Source: Candidatus Microsaccharimonas sossegonensis
Lineage (GTDB): Bacteria > Patescibacteriota > Saccharimonadia > Saccharimonadales > Saccharimonadaceae
Assembly: GCA_004100325.1 (NCBI GenBank)
Contig: SCKX01000001.1
Coordinates: 227,453-291,452 of the forward strand
Direction of reading: 5' to 3'
Length of the DNA stretch: 64,000 nucleotides
In this document: piece by piece, positions 1 to 9,590 of the stretch
Layout of the letters: each line of letters starts with the position of its first letter
Numbering within the stretch: position 1 is the first letter of the stretch
Made by a program: the position numbers and the translations under genes
The notes under the pieces: model-generated
Database searches by the model: none
What the model saw: only the letters and a program-made list of their open reading frames with translations
Told to the model about the DNA's origin: nothing

Positions 1-1
1 T

Positions 2-340
2 ATTACGACGGCAGAAGGGCTACTTGGAAGTGTTCGTCACTCTCGTCCGCAACATTTAACGAGTAAACAAATTATTGACCGAACCGCTAAACACTTTCAA
101 CTTGCAATTGAAGAAATGTGTGGTGATAAACGAGATAAACATATTGTGGTTCCTCGCCAGATCGCAATGTATCTTTTACGATCAGAGCTCCATCTTAGTT
201 TCCCTAAAATTGCTGGAGAGTTAGGTCGTAAAGATCATACCACAGCAATTCACTCCGTTGAAAAAATTGAAAAGGCCATTAAATTAGATTTTGTGATCCG
301 TGAACAAGTCGCATCGATTCGAGAAAAGTTATATGTTTAA
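2..340 (+). CDS. dnaA: Chromosomal replication initiator DnaA, C-terminal part (truncated by window edge)
   Basis: The reading frame is open from the first bases, so only about the last 112 residues are present. They form the end of the AAA+ lid and domain IV, the helix-turn-helix that binds DnaA boxes. The domain IV signature GRKDHTTAIHSVEKI is intact, and the preceding HIVVPRQIAMYLLRSE matches the conserved helix before it. DnaA melts the origin and loads the replicative helicase. It is followed by an AT-rich gap and then dnaN, the classical origin arrangement. The start and the ATPase core lie outside the window. Family assignment is secure. Confidence 0.97.
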   Translation: MTTAEGLLGSVRHSRPQHLTSKQIIDRTAKHFQLAIEEMCGDKRDKHIVVPRQIAMYLLRSELHLSFPKIAGELGRKDHTTAIHSVEKIEKAIKLDFVIREQVASIREKLYV

Positions 341-653
341 ATATTTATCGTTTCATAGAATAATGTCTCTATTATCAACACTTGTTTATAACTATATAAA
401 AAATGTGTATAGTTTGTTAATACGAACAGGTAAAACAGGTGATAGGGTATACACACTAAAACCCTTCACGTACCAATTCAACTCCTTTATTGTTTATAAA
501 TCACTTATTACCCCACTATCTTTACACATATTTACCCCACAGTTGTACACACAAAAAAAATAGTTATATATATTTAGTAGATAAAAGGTTATACCCATCA
601 TCCACACCCCCTATTAATAAGAAGAAAAAGATAAATTTTGAAAGGAACTCATA
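341..653. other. oriC: dnaA-dnaN intergenic region, probable origin of replication (oriC)
   Basis: This 313-bp AT-rich gap has no credible gene. It contains several one-mismatch versions of the DnaA box TTATNCACA: TTATCAACA at 372-380, CTATACACA on the minus strand at 404-412, GTATACACA at 447-455, TTATACCCA at 589-597 and TCATCCACA at 598-606. A-rich tracts near 551-585 could be a melting region. Location between dnaA and dnaN is the usual bacterial oriC site. No perfect box was seen, so the individual boxes are tentative. Confidence 0.65.
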
Positions 654-1754
654 ATGGAGCTTACTGTTACACAAGAAAATTTTGCAAGAGCATTATCAGC
701 AGTTAGTCGTGTTGCAAGTAATAAAACTGGACTTCCAATCCTCAGTAATATTCTCCTTAGAACTGATAATAATCGTCTACTTGTCGCAGCCACAAACCTT
801 GAAATTGCCACAACGCAATATATTGGTGCGAAGATTACTAAACCTGGTGCACTCACCATCCCAGCTCGCCTTATCTCGGAATTTGTGAATAACCTGCCAA
901 AAGACACAATTAAACTCCAAGTAATAAATAATAACCTCCATATTTCTTCGGGTAAATTTACATCTATAATTAACGGCGTGATCGCCGATGAATTCCCTGA
1001 ACTTCCAACAATTAATGAAGCATCGTCTATCAGTTACACAATACATATTGATGATTTTAAACAAGCGGTTAATCAAACAATTATTACCGCCAGTTCTGAC
1101 ACAACTAGACCTGTTTTAACAGGAGTCTATTGGCACTCACATGAAGGTCAATTATATCTTTCGGCCACTGATGGTTATCGCCTCTCTGAACGCCGTTTAG
1201 TAGAAACAAAAAGTGATGTTTCGGCGATTATACCGGTACAAACGTTACAAGAAGCCCTCCGAACAATCGTTGAAGATTCAGATACAGTTGATATTCTATT
1301 TGATGAAACGCAGGTACGTTTCCGTATTAATGATGCAGAAATAATCAGTCGCTTGGTTGACGGTAACTTTCCAGATTATCGTCAGCTTATTCCAGCCAAA
1401 TCAGACATCAATGTAACGGTTAATAAGCAAGAATTCATTCGTGTCACGAAGATCGCTGGTCTATTTGCCCGTGAGTCTGGCGGAAGTGTGACAGTAACAG
1501 TTGATGCTGATAATAAATCGGTTTCACTTCACTCTATTGCGTCAGAATATGGAGAGAATACATCTGAACTATCCGCTGAGGTGACGGGAAGTGGTCAAGT
1601 GACACTTAATTCCCGGTATCTTACTGAAGCTTTGTCAGTTATTGAAGGCGATACAATAGAATTTAGTTTTACAGGCAAGCTCTCGCCTTGTATTTTAAAA
1701 TCAGTCGTCAAAGACGTCGATTATTACCATGTTATTATGCCTCTAAAGAGTTAA
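654..1754 (+). CDS. dnaN: DNA polymerase III sliding clamp, beta subunit
   Basis: A 366-aa protein of standard length for the beta clamp, with the three repeated clamp folds. Recognisable parts are the N-terminal MELTVTQENFARALSAVSRV, the central TRPVLTGVYW and LSATDGYRLSERR that open domain 2, and the C-terminal YYHVIMPLKS. The clamp encircles DNA and tethers polymerase III and repair proteins. The start is supported by AAAGGAA about 7 nt upstream of the ATG. It follows dnaA and is followed after 4 nt by recF, so the two are probably co-transcribed. Nothing unusual was seen in the sequence. Confidence 0.97.
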   Translation: MELTVTQENFARALSAVSRVASNKTGLPILSNILLRTDNNRLLVAATNLEIATTQYIGAKITKPGALTIPARLISEFVNNLPKDTIKLQVINNNLHISSGKFTSIINGVIADEFPELPTINEASSISYTIHIDDFKQAVNQTIITASSDTTRPVLTGVYWHSHEGQLYLSATDGYRLSERRLVETKSDVSAIIPVQTLQEALRTIVEDSDTVDILFDETQVRFRINDAEIISRLVDGNFPDYRQLIPAKSDINVTVNKQEFIRVTKIAGLFARESGGSVTVTVDADNKSVSLHSIASEYGENTSELSAEVTGSGQVTLNSRYLTEALSVIEGDTIEFSFTGKLSPCILKSVVKDVDYYHVIMPLKS

Positions 1755-1758
1755 GTAT

Positions 1759-2805
1759 ATGGCGGTCGTTAGTAAGGTTGTGGTTCAGAATGTTCGTTCG
1801 CACGTGCATTATACCGTTAACCTTGCTCCCGGTGTGACGGTTATTACTGGACCAAATGGAAGTGGTAAAACAACCCTTCTTGAATCAATTTATATTGCCC
1901 TTCAAGGTTCTTCATTTAAAGGAAGTGATAATGAAGTACTCCGCGCCGAAAGTCCTTGGTGGAAAATAGACCTCTTATTAGATGAGCAAAATAAACGAAC
2001 GGTAAAGTTTGACCCAAATAAAGCAACCAGTCGTAAACAATTTATTATCGATGGAAAAACGACAGCAAGGTTAACTCCAAAAAACAAATATCCAATTGTG
2101 TTATTTGAACCAGAAGATCTTCGTCTCTTGAATGGATCGCCCGCTCGCCGCCGCCAGTTTATAGATCGGTTTATTTCACAGCTCAATCCACTCTATAGTA
2201 TCTCGCTACGTAAATATGAACGCGCCCTACGCCAACGAAACAACCTATTAAAACGATTTAATACATCGTCTGACGAGTTATTTGCCTGGGATATTACATT
2301 AGCCGAACACGGTGCCTATTTAATTGAGCAACGCACCATGTTTATTGAAAAAATTAACAGCCAACTCAACAGCGCGTACCACGATATTGCTGAATCAAAC
2401 GATGAAGTGTCGGTGCATTATTCACACACTCTCGTAGGTGATAGTAAACAAAAATTACTAGCTGAACTCCAGGTGCATATCGACCGCGATAAACAACTTG
2501 GCAACACTTCGGTTGGTCCGCATCGCCACGATGTTATCTTTCAACTTAATCGCTCCCCTGCTATTTCGAATGCATCAAGGGGAGAAGTACGAACTATCAT
2601 CTTGGCATTAAAATTTCTTGAAGTTGATATTATTGAACAATTATCCGGCTTAAAACCACTTATATTACTCGACGATGTCTTCTCTGAATTAGACCTAGCT
2701 CGTCAAAAAGCCCTTAGTGACAAAACTCGCCAGCACCAAATAGTGATGACCAGTACCTATATAGTGTCAGATAGTAAACGCTACCACCACGTGGAACTTA
2801 TATAA
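1759..2805 (+). CDS. recF: DNA replication/repair protein RecF
   Basis: An SMC-like ABC ATPase that helps load RecA at gapped DNA. The Walker A loop is TGPNGSGKTT near residue 30, the family segment PIVLFEPEDLRLLNGSPARRRQFID follows at about residues 112-136, and the ABC signature and Walker B lie near the C-terminus (NASRGEVRTI, then LILLDDVFSELD). Length of 348 aa is slightly below the usual 360-370. The start has no clear ribosome-binding site and lies 4 nt after dnaN, so translation is probably coupled to it. The gene order dnaA-dnaN-recF is classical. Confidence 0.95.
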   Translation: MAVVSKVVVQNVRSHVHYTVNLAPGVTVITGPNGSGKTTLLESIYIALQGSSFKGSDNEVLRAESPWWKIDLLLDEQNKRTVKFDPNKATSRKQFIIDGKTTARLTPKNKYPIVLFEPEDLRLLNGSPARRRQFIDRFISQLNPLYSISLRKYERALRQRNNLLKRFNTSSDELFAWDITLAEHGAYLIEQRTMFIEKINSQLNSAYHDIAESNDEVSVHYSHTLVGDSKQKLLAELQVHIDRDKQLGNTSVGPHRHDVIFQLNRSPAISNASRGEVRTIILALKFLEVDIIEQLSGLKPLILLDDVFSELDLARQKALSDKTRQHQIVMTSTYIVSDSKRYHHVELI

Positions 2806-2820
2806 TTAGTGACACTCACC

Positions 2821-3441
2821 CTAACCCCCAACATCAGAAGTATAAATTATTTCATAATCAGCAACTGTGTATCCACGAGACGTAATCTCTTGCTCAATGT
2901 ATGGTTTAAGAGAGGCGGTATCAATATTTGAATCAACACATACAGCGATTTTCGTTACGTCATTTGGATATTTTAGCGATGTACAAGGGTATATACGATA
3001 TAACCTAGCTTCAATCGGTAAGTCTTTAAGAATTGGATAATTTTTGTCTAGCTCACTTACCCCTGCATTGAGTTTTTTGCCGCCAAAGCGCTGGACAATT
3101 GCCTGGGCTGTTGGATTGTTTAAAAGTTGTTGAGCAGCACTAGTATTTGGTGTTAACGCAACTAATAATTCTTGTGTCTCACCATTTTTTATAGATATAG
3201 TTGTTTCATACTGCGTAAAACCATCTTGTGAAACGGTTATTTTATGAGTCCCGGGTGTGATTGAAAAGTTACTACTATTATTTACCACTGTTTTGCCACC
3301 ACTATCTACTTGGATGGTAGCTTTTAAGGGAGCGATAGTTAACGTTAATTGAGTTTTAGGGATAGATATAAAAATCAAGCCAAGCACTAATAACACGACA
3401 CCGATGATGCTAATGATACTAATTTTGATTTTATTACTCAT
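2821..3441 (-). CDS. Membrane-anchored protein with PEGA-like domain
   Basis: A 206-aa protein with one N-terminal transmembrane helix (about residues 8-27) and a short cytoplasmic head. It then has a beta-rich segment around residues 35-100 (VNNSSNFSITPGTHKITVSQ, ending LVALTPN) that matches the PEGA pattern seen in surface proteins. The rest is a soluble extracytoplasmic domain that I do not recognise. The start chosen is an internal ATG preceded by GGGAGGG; a longer frame beginning 48 nt upstream has no such site and would overlap the neighbouring stop. It lies 10 nt downstream of the lysozyme-like gene and is probably in the same transcript. Confidence 0.7.
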   Translation of the reverse strand: MSNKIKISIISIIGVVLLVLGLIFISIPKTQLTLTIAPLKATIQVDSGGKTVVNNSSNFSITPGTHKITVSQDGFTQYETTISIKNGETQELLVALTPNTSAAQQLLNNPTAQAIVQRFGGKKLNAGVSELDKNYPILKDLPIEARLYRIYPCTSLKYPNDVTKIAVCVDSNIDTASLKPYIEQEITSRGYTVADYEIIYTSDVGG

Positions 3442-3451
3442 ACCACCCTCC

Positions 3452-4642
3452 CTACTTTGTTTGTCCAATATAGCGCGCCACAATTGCACCGTTAGTAATC
3501 ATCCAAGTTGGATTACTGATTGTACCAAGGCTTGGAACACGTTGTCCCAGTGACGCATCGGCAGCTGGATAACCACTTTGGTTATTGCCAAGATAGAACG
3601 TTGCGTGTCCTAACGTATTACTAAAAAGTATATCGCCTGGTTGAAGATCACCTAAGCTCGGATTTGTAATAATTTTATATTTATCGGGGTTAGCGTTGAC
3701 GTACGTCAATTGTTCCGTGACACCAACTTTTGGAAAACTTGTATCAACGCCACTTGATATCATAACTGTTGCGATAAAGCCACTACTGTCACTAGCCTGA
3801 GCTGAAGGATTATATTGATCAAGAGCTGTTTGATAGGCGACACTTGCATCTGATTTTGCTGCCTTTCCATCTTTAACAGGTTGCGGAAGCGCTAACCTAA
3901 GGGCTGTTTTTACGATACCACTCGCGACAATTGTATTTGTCGATGTACAATCACTCGATCCGATAGTTGCGCCAGTAACTACAGGCACAGTGTCTTTAAA
4001 GAACCCATATATCTGCATCGCGGCAGGAATACGTCTTGTTTGAAGTTTCGGAAGATCGGCTGAGAGCGGTGTATTAAGAGGGACTTCAAACTTGTCCATC
4101 CAAGCTTTTGTTGCAGCAGAAACATCTATGCCAGTACCAAACGCTGTTGGCGCTAGCCGGGCTTTATAACTACTCTTATACTCGCTAACCAAGTAATTAA
4201 TCTGAAAAGCAACATCAGAAACGTCGACACCCTGTGCTTTTGCGGCGGCTTCTAACTTCGTTCGACGGCCGAAAGACCATTGCACCAGTCCATATCCAAT
4301 ACCATTACTTTCTTTAGCGCCACTATTAAAACCTGATTCTGCCTGCATATTTCCCATAATAGCGGCCGCTTGAACGGCATTAAACTCACCAGACCCTGTG
4401 AGAAGCGTAAAAATTTGCTTTAGTTTTGGATCATTTTGATCTAATTTTACTCCTGATGATGCACCCACGGCAGTACTTGATGCCGATGAACAAGACGTCG
4501 CAGTTGGATCATAAAAAAGAATATCATTTCCGCTATAAAATCCGGTATCCAACCCAGTATCCAGCGCAAGCACATTCACGGGACTTGAAGCGAGGACGAC
4601 GATCCCGATGATTATGAGGCTGAAAGAGGATATTTTCTTCAT
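3452..4642 (-). CDS. Secreted peptidoglycan hydrolase: phage-lysozyme-like domain plus NlpC/P60-like domain lacking the catalytic Cys
   Basis: A 396-aa protein with a signal peptide (residues 1-26, ending VNVLA). Residues about 75-200 resemble the phage-tail lysozyme family: AAAIMGNMQAESGF carries the likely catalytic Glu, and GYGLVQWSFGRR follows. Residues about 270-396 resemble NlpC/P60, with the typical LGDLQPGDILF and a GHATFYLG histidine. However, the motif that normally reads DCSGF is DSSGF here, so the nucleophilic Cys is replaced by Ser. The lysozyme half may be active and the C-terminal half a binding module. It sits in the T4SS cluster, which fits local wall opening for the secretion channel. 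The function is inferred from family and context. Confidence 0.75.
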   Translation of the reverse strand: MKKISSFSLIIIGIVVLASSPVNVLALDTGLDTGFYSGNDILFYDPTATSCSSASSTAVGASSGVKLDQNDPKLKQIFTLLTGSGEFNAVQAAAIMGNMQAESGFNSGAKESNGIGYGLVQWSFGRRTKLEAAAKAQGVDVSDVAFQINYLVSEYKSSYKARLAPTAFGTGIDVSAATKAWMDKFEVPLNTPLSADLPKLQTRRIPAAMQIYGFFKDTVPVVTGATIGSSDCTSTNTIVASGIVKTALRLALPQPVKDGKAAKSDASVAYQTALDQYNPSAQASDSSGFIATVMISSGVDTSFPKVGVTEQLTYVNANPDKYKIITNPSLGDLQPGDILFSNTLGHATFYLGNNQSGYPAADASLGQRVPSLGTISNPTWMITNGAIVARYIGQTK

Positions 4643-4667
4643 ACATCTGTACTATTTAAACTATACA

Positions 4668-7600
4668 TCAAGGTCTAACACTGGGGTCATATTGTAAATT
4701 AGGATCTGACGCTGGAGGGACGTCAACGTGGACGTGATCACAATTATCAGGAAAAGTCGTAACCCCAACAGCTAAAGTAACCGCTGGTCCACAAGCCGAT
4801 TGACCAACACGAGAACTTTTACCATTGATGGCTGCTGCTGACAAAATGGGCATTTCAAGGTTAATGACGCCAACAGAAGCTGCATTTCGTCCATCCAAAA
4901 CTTTGCCATTAGCGACTGCGATATCTAATCCACTCCCATTTCCAGCATAGTGCCGACTTGCTGGTGAAGATCGTCCGCCAGCCGTACTGTTGTTTGAACA
5001 CATACGGTTAAGATCACTAATTTTTATTGGGTAACTGTCGGTAACTGTGTCGATAATTTTAAGAATATTGATATTAATACCACACGGCATCGCGTTACCA
5101 TCGACTTTTCCACTCGCAATATCTTCAAGTTTTGGCTTAACATTATTATTTAGATATGTCACCCTATTCTTTGCAACAATTTTTGCCGCCAATGATTTTT
5201 TATCCAAACTACTACTTGTGGCTGTTGAGTTACCACTGATAACATCTTCACCATTTAAAGATTGAATAGTTTGATAATCTAGTAAGAATACTGATATTGC
5301 TAATAACGAACGGGGATCTTTCACCTGGCCTGTAGTTGTACTTCCAAAGTCATTCTTTGAACCAACGCAGGCACCATTTGTACAACTACTATTCTTACTG
5401 AGTGATCCAGAAACAGTATTTGGATCTTTTGTTACTGAATTAACAGTACATCCGGCAGAATTGAATAAATAATCACCCGAACTTGCATTACCACACGACG
5501 TAATAAAGTCACTGAGCGGTGTTCCACTCTTAATATACCCAGACGATACAAGATCATCGATTGTTGCACCATCAGGAATAGTAATCGACTCATCAAGCCA
5601 ACCTTCGTTCTGAATAAGTGTCAAAGCTTCACTAGTTGACATACTTGCTTGATCGGTTGTTATACCAGTACAAGGCATACCAGCAGCGTTAATGGCTGGT
5701 GTATTAGATGGATCTGTTGTATCAAGGCCAAAATCAGCCGCATACCCACATGATTCAGGGGTAAAATTAGCTGCACTTGCAGACGGAGAGAGGCTGACAA
5801 ATGGAGTTTTTAAATACCCAAGTATTTGCGAGAAAATACTGCCATCATAAGAACCGGTTGCAAGTGTTGCAACACTAAGATTATTTACAATACTTCCAAG
5901 GAAAGTATATTGGCTAGACGTGTCAAACGGACTAAGCGAGGCAATATCCATTTGTTTTCGAAAAGCTTGATTTTGTTGTTGCAGAGCCACATAACCAGAT
6001 AATTGAGTTGTTTTTAGTGCCGGTAGATTACGAGCCATACCACCAGCTGAAAAGAACGCCAAACCAGATATTCCTAGTACATCCCCCAAGTCTTGTCCTA
6101 CTGCTTTTGGAATGGCGTTATTTGCTGCCACAGAAGCAAGAACCTTACTTGCAATGTCGGTAATAATAGCTTGAGTAGCTTGTGTGGCAATTTCGCTGAT
6201 TGCAACACTCCCAGCCACCTTAATAAGGCCACCAACCAGTGTTGTGGAAGAAGCAACTGTTATGGCTGCGTCAACGGCCATCGCACTATACATGGATGCC
6301 GGGTTAAGCACTACATTACATGCTGGCTGTACTGCTTTTGATGCTGCGACCGAACCAACAACAACTGGATTCGTAAGGGCTGCATACCCTGGTGTATAAG
6401 CTGCCGATACTGGTGGTTTACCCTTGTTAATACCCAATGCGGAAAGAAGAATTGGCGAATCTAGCGCAGACGACATTTTTCCATCACTCGACCGCGGAGA
6501 CTTATTTGTAAGGAGTGATCCGATTGCGCTCATATCATCGCTTGTGAACCCAGCAGACGTATCGACACCAGAAGCTTTTAATTTGGATGCCGGTGATAAG
6601 ATAACATCATTTATATATGGAAGAATTTGTGCAAGTTGAATGGCAGCAACACCTGCTGCAATATAACCAGGTGCTTTGACGCCCATACAGCCAGCAACCG
6701 CAAGTGTGTATCCAACCCCACCCTTTTTAGCTTTGCCAAGCTGATCATTTACCTTTGCTCTTATTCCATCAGGGACAGCATTTAACTTATCAATTCCTGG
6801 TATCCGCGCGCGAATTTTCTCCAGTGCCTTAGAAAAACGATCTTTTGATGCTACACCACCATTTTTGCCATCTGCAATACCACCATCTTTCTTAAGATTG
6901 AACGGGTCTAAGAATTTTTTTGTTATATACTTACCTGACCATGCCTTCAGGCGAAGATTGAAAGCACCGCCAGTTCCTAATATTTTTGCCGCAACCTTGG
7001 GATTTTTTGCAAGGTAACCCGTTAAATCTTTGGCAGCAACATTTACTTTTCCTGCCTCAGTTTCTATAGAATAGCCCGTCGGATTCTTTGATGGGTATCC
7101 CTTTTTGCTATCCGTATTGGTCGTAGATGAATCATATATAGGTGTAATGCCTTTAGTCTTGAGCTGATCGAGGGCTACATTTGATATACGCCCCATTTTA
7201 CATGTAATGCTCTTGCTGCTATTCGCACAAATAGGATCACCAGTGGTTGCAAACCCGAACGCTTTCATAAAACGACGTTCCATCGATGTCGAGCTAGAAT
7301 CATTATTGATTGTCATATTTTCCATAAGATTAACCAACATACTTGCAGGACCAAGAAAACCACCAACGACACCACCACCAATACCCAAAAACGCCAGAAC
7401 GGCAAAAATTGCGCCTCGCTTTTTTACAAAGCCTTTAAAATTTGCGGTCGTAAAGCGTCGACCTTTGGCTGATTGACCGCCCCTATAATTACTCTGCCAA
7501 TTTCCACCAGCATCTTCGGCATCACGCACAGCGTCGGTAGAATCACCCCCATTTTTATTGTCACCACCGTGATTGGCTGGGTCGTTCGCAAACGCCTCTA

Positions 7601-7727
7601 ACTGATCAAGACCGGCGCCACTGTACGCTGATCCTATACCGTCTTGATATGCTTGCTCACCAGGATTGTGAGCACTATCTTGCGCTTCTTTTTCATCATT
7701 CGGCAGTGTTGATTGTGGAGATGCCAT
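4668..7727 (-). CDS. Large membrane protein of the T4SS cluster with C-terminal peptidase-M15-like domain
   Basis: A 1019-aa protein. An acidic, glycine-rich N-terminus of about 100 residues is followed by a transmembrane helix near residues 105-130 (AIFAVLAFLGIGGGVVGGFL). A long extracytoplasmic region has further hydrophobic stretches near 345-380 and 480-540. The last 130 residues contain SRHYAGNGSGLDIAV and, about 65 residues later, CDHVHVDVPP. This spacing resembles the zinc-binding SxHxxGxAxD and HxH of VanY-type M15 peptidases, although several positions differ. A role in wall remodelling at the secretion apparatus is an inference. An in-frame ATG lies 12 nt upstream, but it overlaps a TATAAT -10 (7738-7743), so I prefer this start. 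Confidence 0.65.
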   Translation of the reverse strand: MASPQSTLPNDEKEAQDSAHNPGEQAYQDGIGSAYSGAGLDQLEAFANDPANHGGDNKNGGDSTDAVRDAEDAGGNWQSNYRGGQSAKGRRFTTANFKGFVKKRGAIFAVLAFLGIGGGVVGGFLGPASMLVNLMENMTINNDSSSTSMERRFMKAFGFATTGDPICANSSKSITCKMGRISNVALDQLKTKGITPIYDSSTTNTDSKKGYPSKNPTGYSIETEAGKVNVAAKDLTGYLAKNPKVAAKILGTGGAFNLRLKAWSGKYITKKFLDPFNLKKDGGIADGKNGGVASKDRFSKALEKIRARIPGIDKLNAVPDGIRAKVNDQLGKAKKGGVGYTLAVAGCMGVKAPGYIAAGVAAIQLAQILPYINDVILSPASKLKASGVDTSAGFTSDDMSAIGSLLTNKSPRSSDGKMSSALDSPILLSALGINKGKPPVSAAYTPGYAALTNPVVVGSVAASKAVQPACNVVLNPASMYSAMAVDAAITVASSTTLVGGLIKVAGSVAISEIATQATQAIITDIASKVLASVAANNAIPKAVGQDLGDVLGISGLAFFSAGGMARNLPALKTTQLSGYVALQQQNQAFRKQMDIASLSPFDTSSQYTFLGSIVNNLSVATLATGSYDGSIFSQILGYLKTPFVSLSPSASAANFTPESCGYAADFGLDTTDPSNTPAINAAGMPCTGITTDQASMSTSEALTLIQNEGWLDESITIPDGATIDDLVSSGYIKSGTPLSDFITSCGNASSGDYLFNSAGCTVNSVTKDPNTVSGSLSKNSSCTNGACVGSKNDFGSTTTGQVKDPRSLLAISVFLLDYQTIQSLNGEDVISGNSTATSSSLDKKSLAAKIVAKNRVTYLNNNVKPKLEDIASGKVDGNAMPCGININILKIIDTVTDSYPIKISDLNRMCSNNSTAGGRSSPASRHYAGNGSGLDIAVANGKVLDGRNAASVGVINLEMPILSAAAINGKSSRVGQSACGPAVTLAVGVTTFPDNCDHVHVDVPPASDPNLQYDPSVRP

Positions 7728-7760
7728 AACTGCTACCATTATACCCTATCGAATAGGGGT

Positions 7761-9590
7761 TTAAGGGTTTCCGTTTCCCTGCACGGCAGCTTGGGGATTG
7801 GTGGTAATGAGCTGTTGTTCGGTGGGACTTGCCTGGATATTAATATGAACATGACTTTGCCCCGCAAAGAACAAACCCTGCCCAATCGGGAAGTTGGCAA
7901 GTCGCTTCTTTTCTTCCTCGGTGAGTTTAAAGACGTCCGACAAAACGTCGACGGCGCTGGCAGACTGTTTTAAAAGCAGTTGCATAGAGGAGTTGGCAAC
8001 AATTGCGCGTCCCATTTTGCTTCCTATAAAGTCTTCCACGTCCTGAGTAATCGTCGTAAGACCCAGGTAATATTTACGAGCACGTTTGGCAAGGCTAAAT
8101 AGGAAGTTTGCCGAGTCGTCATACTTCATTAATTGCCACGCCTCATCCACAATCAGCATGCGCTTTTTTTGGTCGGTGCGGGTAATGTTCCATATGTGAC
8201 TGAGTACAATATACATGGCAATCGGACGAAGTTCGTCTTCAAGATCGCGGATATTAAAGACGACCATCGGGTTATTAATATCGATATTTGATTGTTGACT
8301 AAAAATGCCGGCAAACGTCCCAGTGGTATATTTTCGAAGACGCTGTGCTAGCTGCGGACCAGACCCACCCATATGGAGTAACGTGTCATAAAGGTCTGAA
8401 ATAACCGGCGGTGGTGAATGATGTGTTAATGGATCGCTGGTAATACCAACACGCGCATATGTGTCGATAAGTGCTTGGTCAAGGTCAGCTTCCTCAACTG
8501 GCGTGAGTGCCGCCATTGCTGTACCGTTGGCTGCAATCTGCGTCCCACCAAGCATCAGACGAAAAAGCCCATGAAGTGTCACGAGGTTTGCACGGAGGGC
8601 ATCTTCTGCCTCGTCGCTGTCAATCACTCGCGGCAAGTCAAACGGATTAATGCGTGTATTTGAATTAAGACTGAGGTGAACGTAACTGCCGCCAACTGCT
8701 TCGGCCAGTTTTTGATACTCATTTTCTGGGTCAATGATGATAACTTCAGTCCCAAGCATCATACTTCGGAGCGCCTCAAGCTTGACCGTAAATGACTTAC
8801 CAGCACCAGACTTTGCAAAGACGACCATATTGGCATTTTCCAGCCGGTAACGGTCAAAAATGACCAGCCCGTTGTTGTGCATGTTAATGCCATACAAGAT
8901 ACCGGTATTATCGGTCAGGTCGGCACTGGTGAATGGAAAGCTAGTGCTAATTGCACCGGTGTTCATGTTGCGGCGAATCTGCAGTTGGTCTGACATTTGA
9001 GGGATCGTGCTGTTAAGTCCCTGCTCTTGCTGAGAAGAGGCAACCTTACTAAATACCAGCTGCTGACCAAAAAGCGTCTCAATTTTATTTTGGACGAAAT
9101 TCAGTTCATCAAGGCTATCAGCCCATAACGTGACATACAAACCAAACCGAAAAAACCGCTCGGCCCCAAGTTGAATCTGGTCACGTAGCTCCTCAGCGTC
9201 GTTAATTGCTGCTTCAAGGGCAGGATCACGCGTCTTACCCTTCTCATTATTGATCGACGTGCTCGCCTCTAGCTGCGTCACCTTTTTACGGAGATTATTA
9301 AGGACCACCTGGCTATCAACCGGATAGACGTACATACTCACATCAAGTACTTCGTCGATGTTAATAAGCGAACTGAGCCACCCAGTATAAATTTGTCGCG
9401 GGTAGCCATAGACATACAACGTGCGACCATATTTCGTTCCCAGGCGAAAGTATGACGAGTGGATCTCGATACTGCTTGGTGCAATCAGGTCTCGAAGTGT
9501 TGAGACGCCCTTCATGAACGCCTGCTCTACTTCGGCTTGTTCGCGGGCGCGCTGCTGGGCAGCAACATCGACAGCAGTTTGCTTGGCCAT
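7761..9590 (-). CDS. virB4: T4SS ATPase, VirB4/TraE family
   Basis: A 609-aa ATPase that powers pilus assembly or substrate transfer in type IV secretion. Walker A is FAKSGAGKSFT near residue 260, and Walker B is RMLIVDEAWQLM near residue 475, followed by KRARKYYLGLTTITQDVEDF, which is typical of VirB4. The N-terminal third lacks the full VirB4 N-domain; that part appears to be the separate upstream protein. The start codon overlaps the upstream stop by one base (TAATG), so the two are translationally coupled. No membrane helix was seen; it is expected on the cytoplasmic face of the membrane. Confidence 0.92.
   Translation of the reverse strand: MAKQTAVDVAAQQRAREQAEVEQAFMKGVSTLRDLIAPSSIEIHSSYFRLGTKYGRTLYVYGYPRQIYTGWLSSLINIDEVLDVSMYVYPVDSQVVLNNLRKKVTQLEASTSINNEKGKTRDPALEAAINDAEELRDQIQLGAERFFRFGLYVTLWADSLDELNFVQNKIETLFGQQLVFSKVASSQQEQGLNSTIPQMSDQLQIRRNMNTGAISTSFPFTSADLTDNTGILYGINMHNNGLVIFDRYRLENANMVVFAKSGAGKSFTVKLEALRSMMLGTEVIIIDPENEYQKLAEAVGGSYVHLSLNSNTRINPFDLPRVIDSDEAEDALRANLVTLHGLFRLMLGGTQIAANGTAMAALTPVEEADLDQALIDTYARVGITSDPLTHHSPPPVISDLYDTLLHMGGSGPQLAQRLRKYTTGTFAGIFSQQSNIDINNPMVVFNIRDLEDELRPIAMYIVLSHIWNITRTDQKKRMLIVDEAWQLMKYDDSANFLFSLAKRARKYYLGLTTITQDVEDFIGSKMGRAIVANSSMQLLLKQSASAVDVLSDVFKLTEEEKKRLANFPIGQGLFFAGQSHVHINIQASPTEQQLITTNPQAAVQGNGNP

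Noticed and set aside
300..563. 87-codon ORF in the dnaA-dnaN gap
   Set aside because: AT-rich, overlaps the end of dnaA and putative DnaA boxes, no ribosome-binding site and no recognisable protein pattern.
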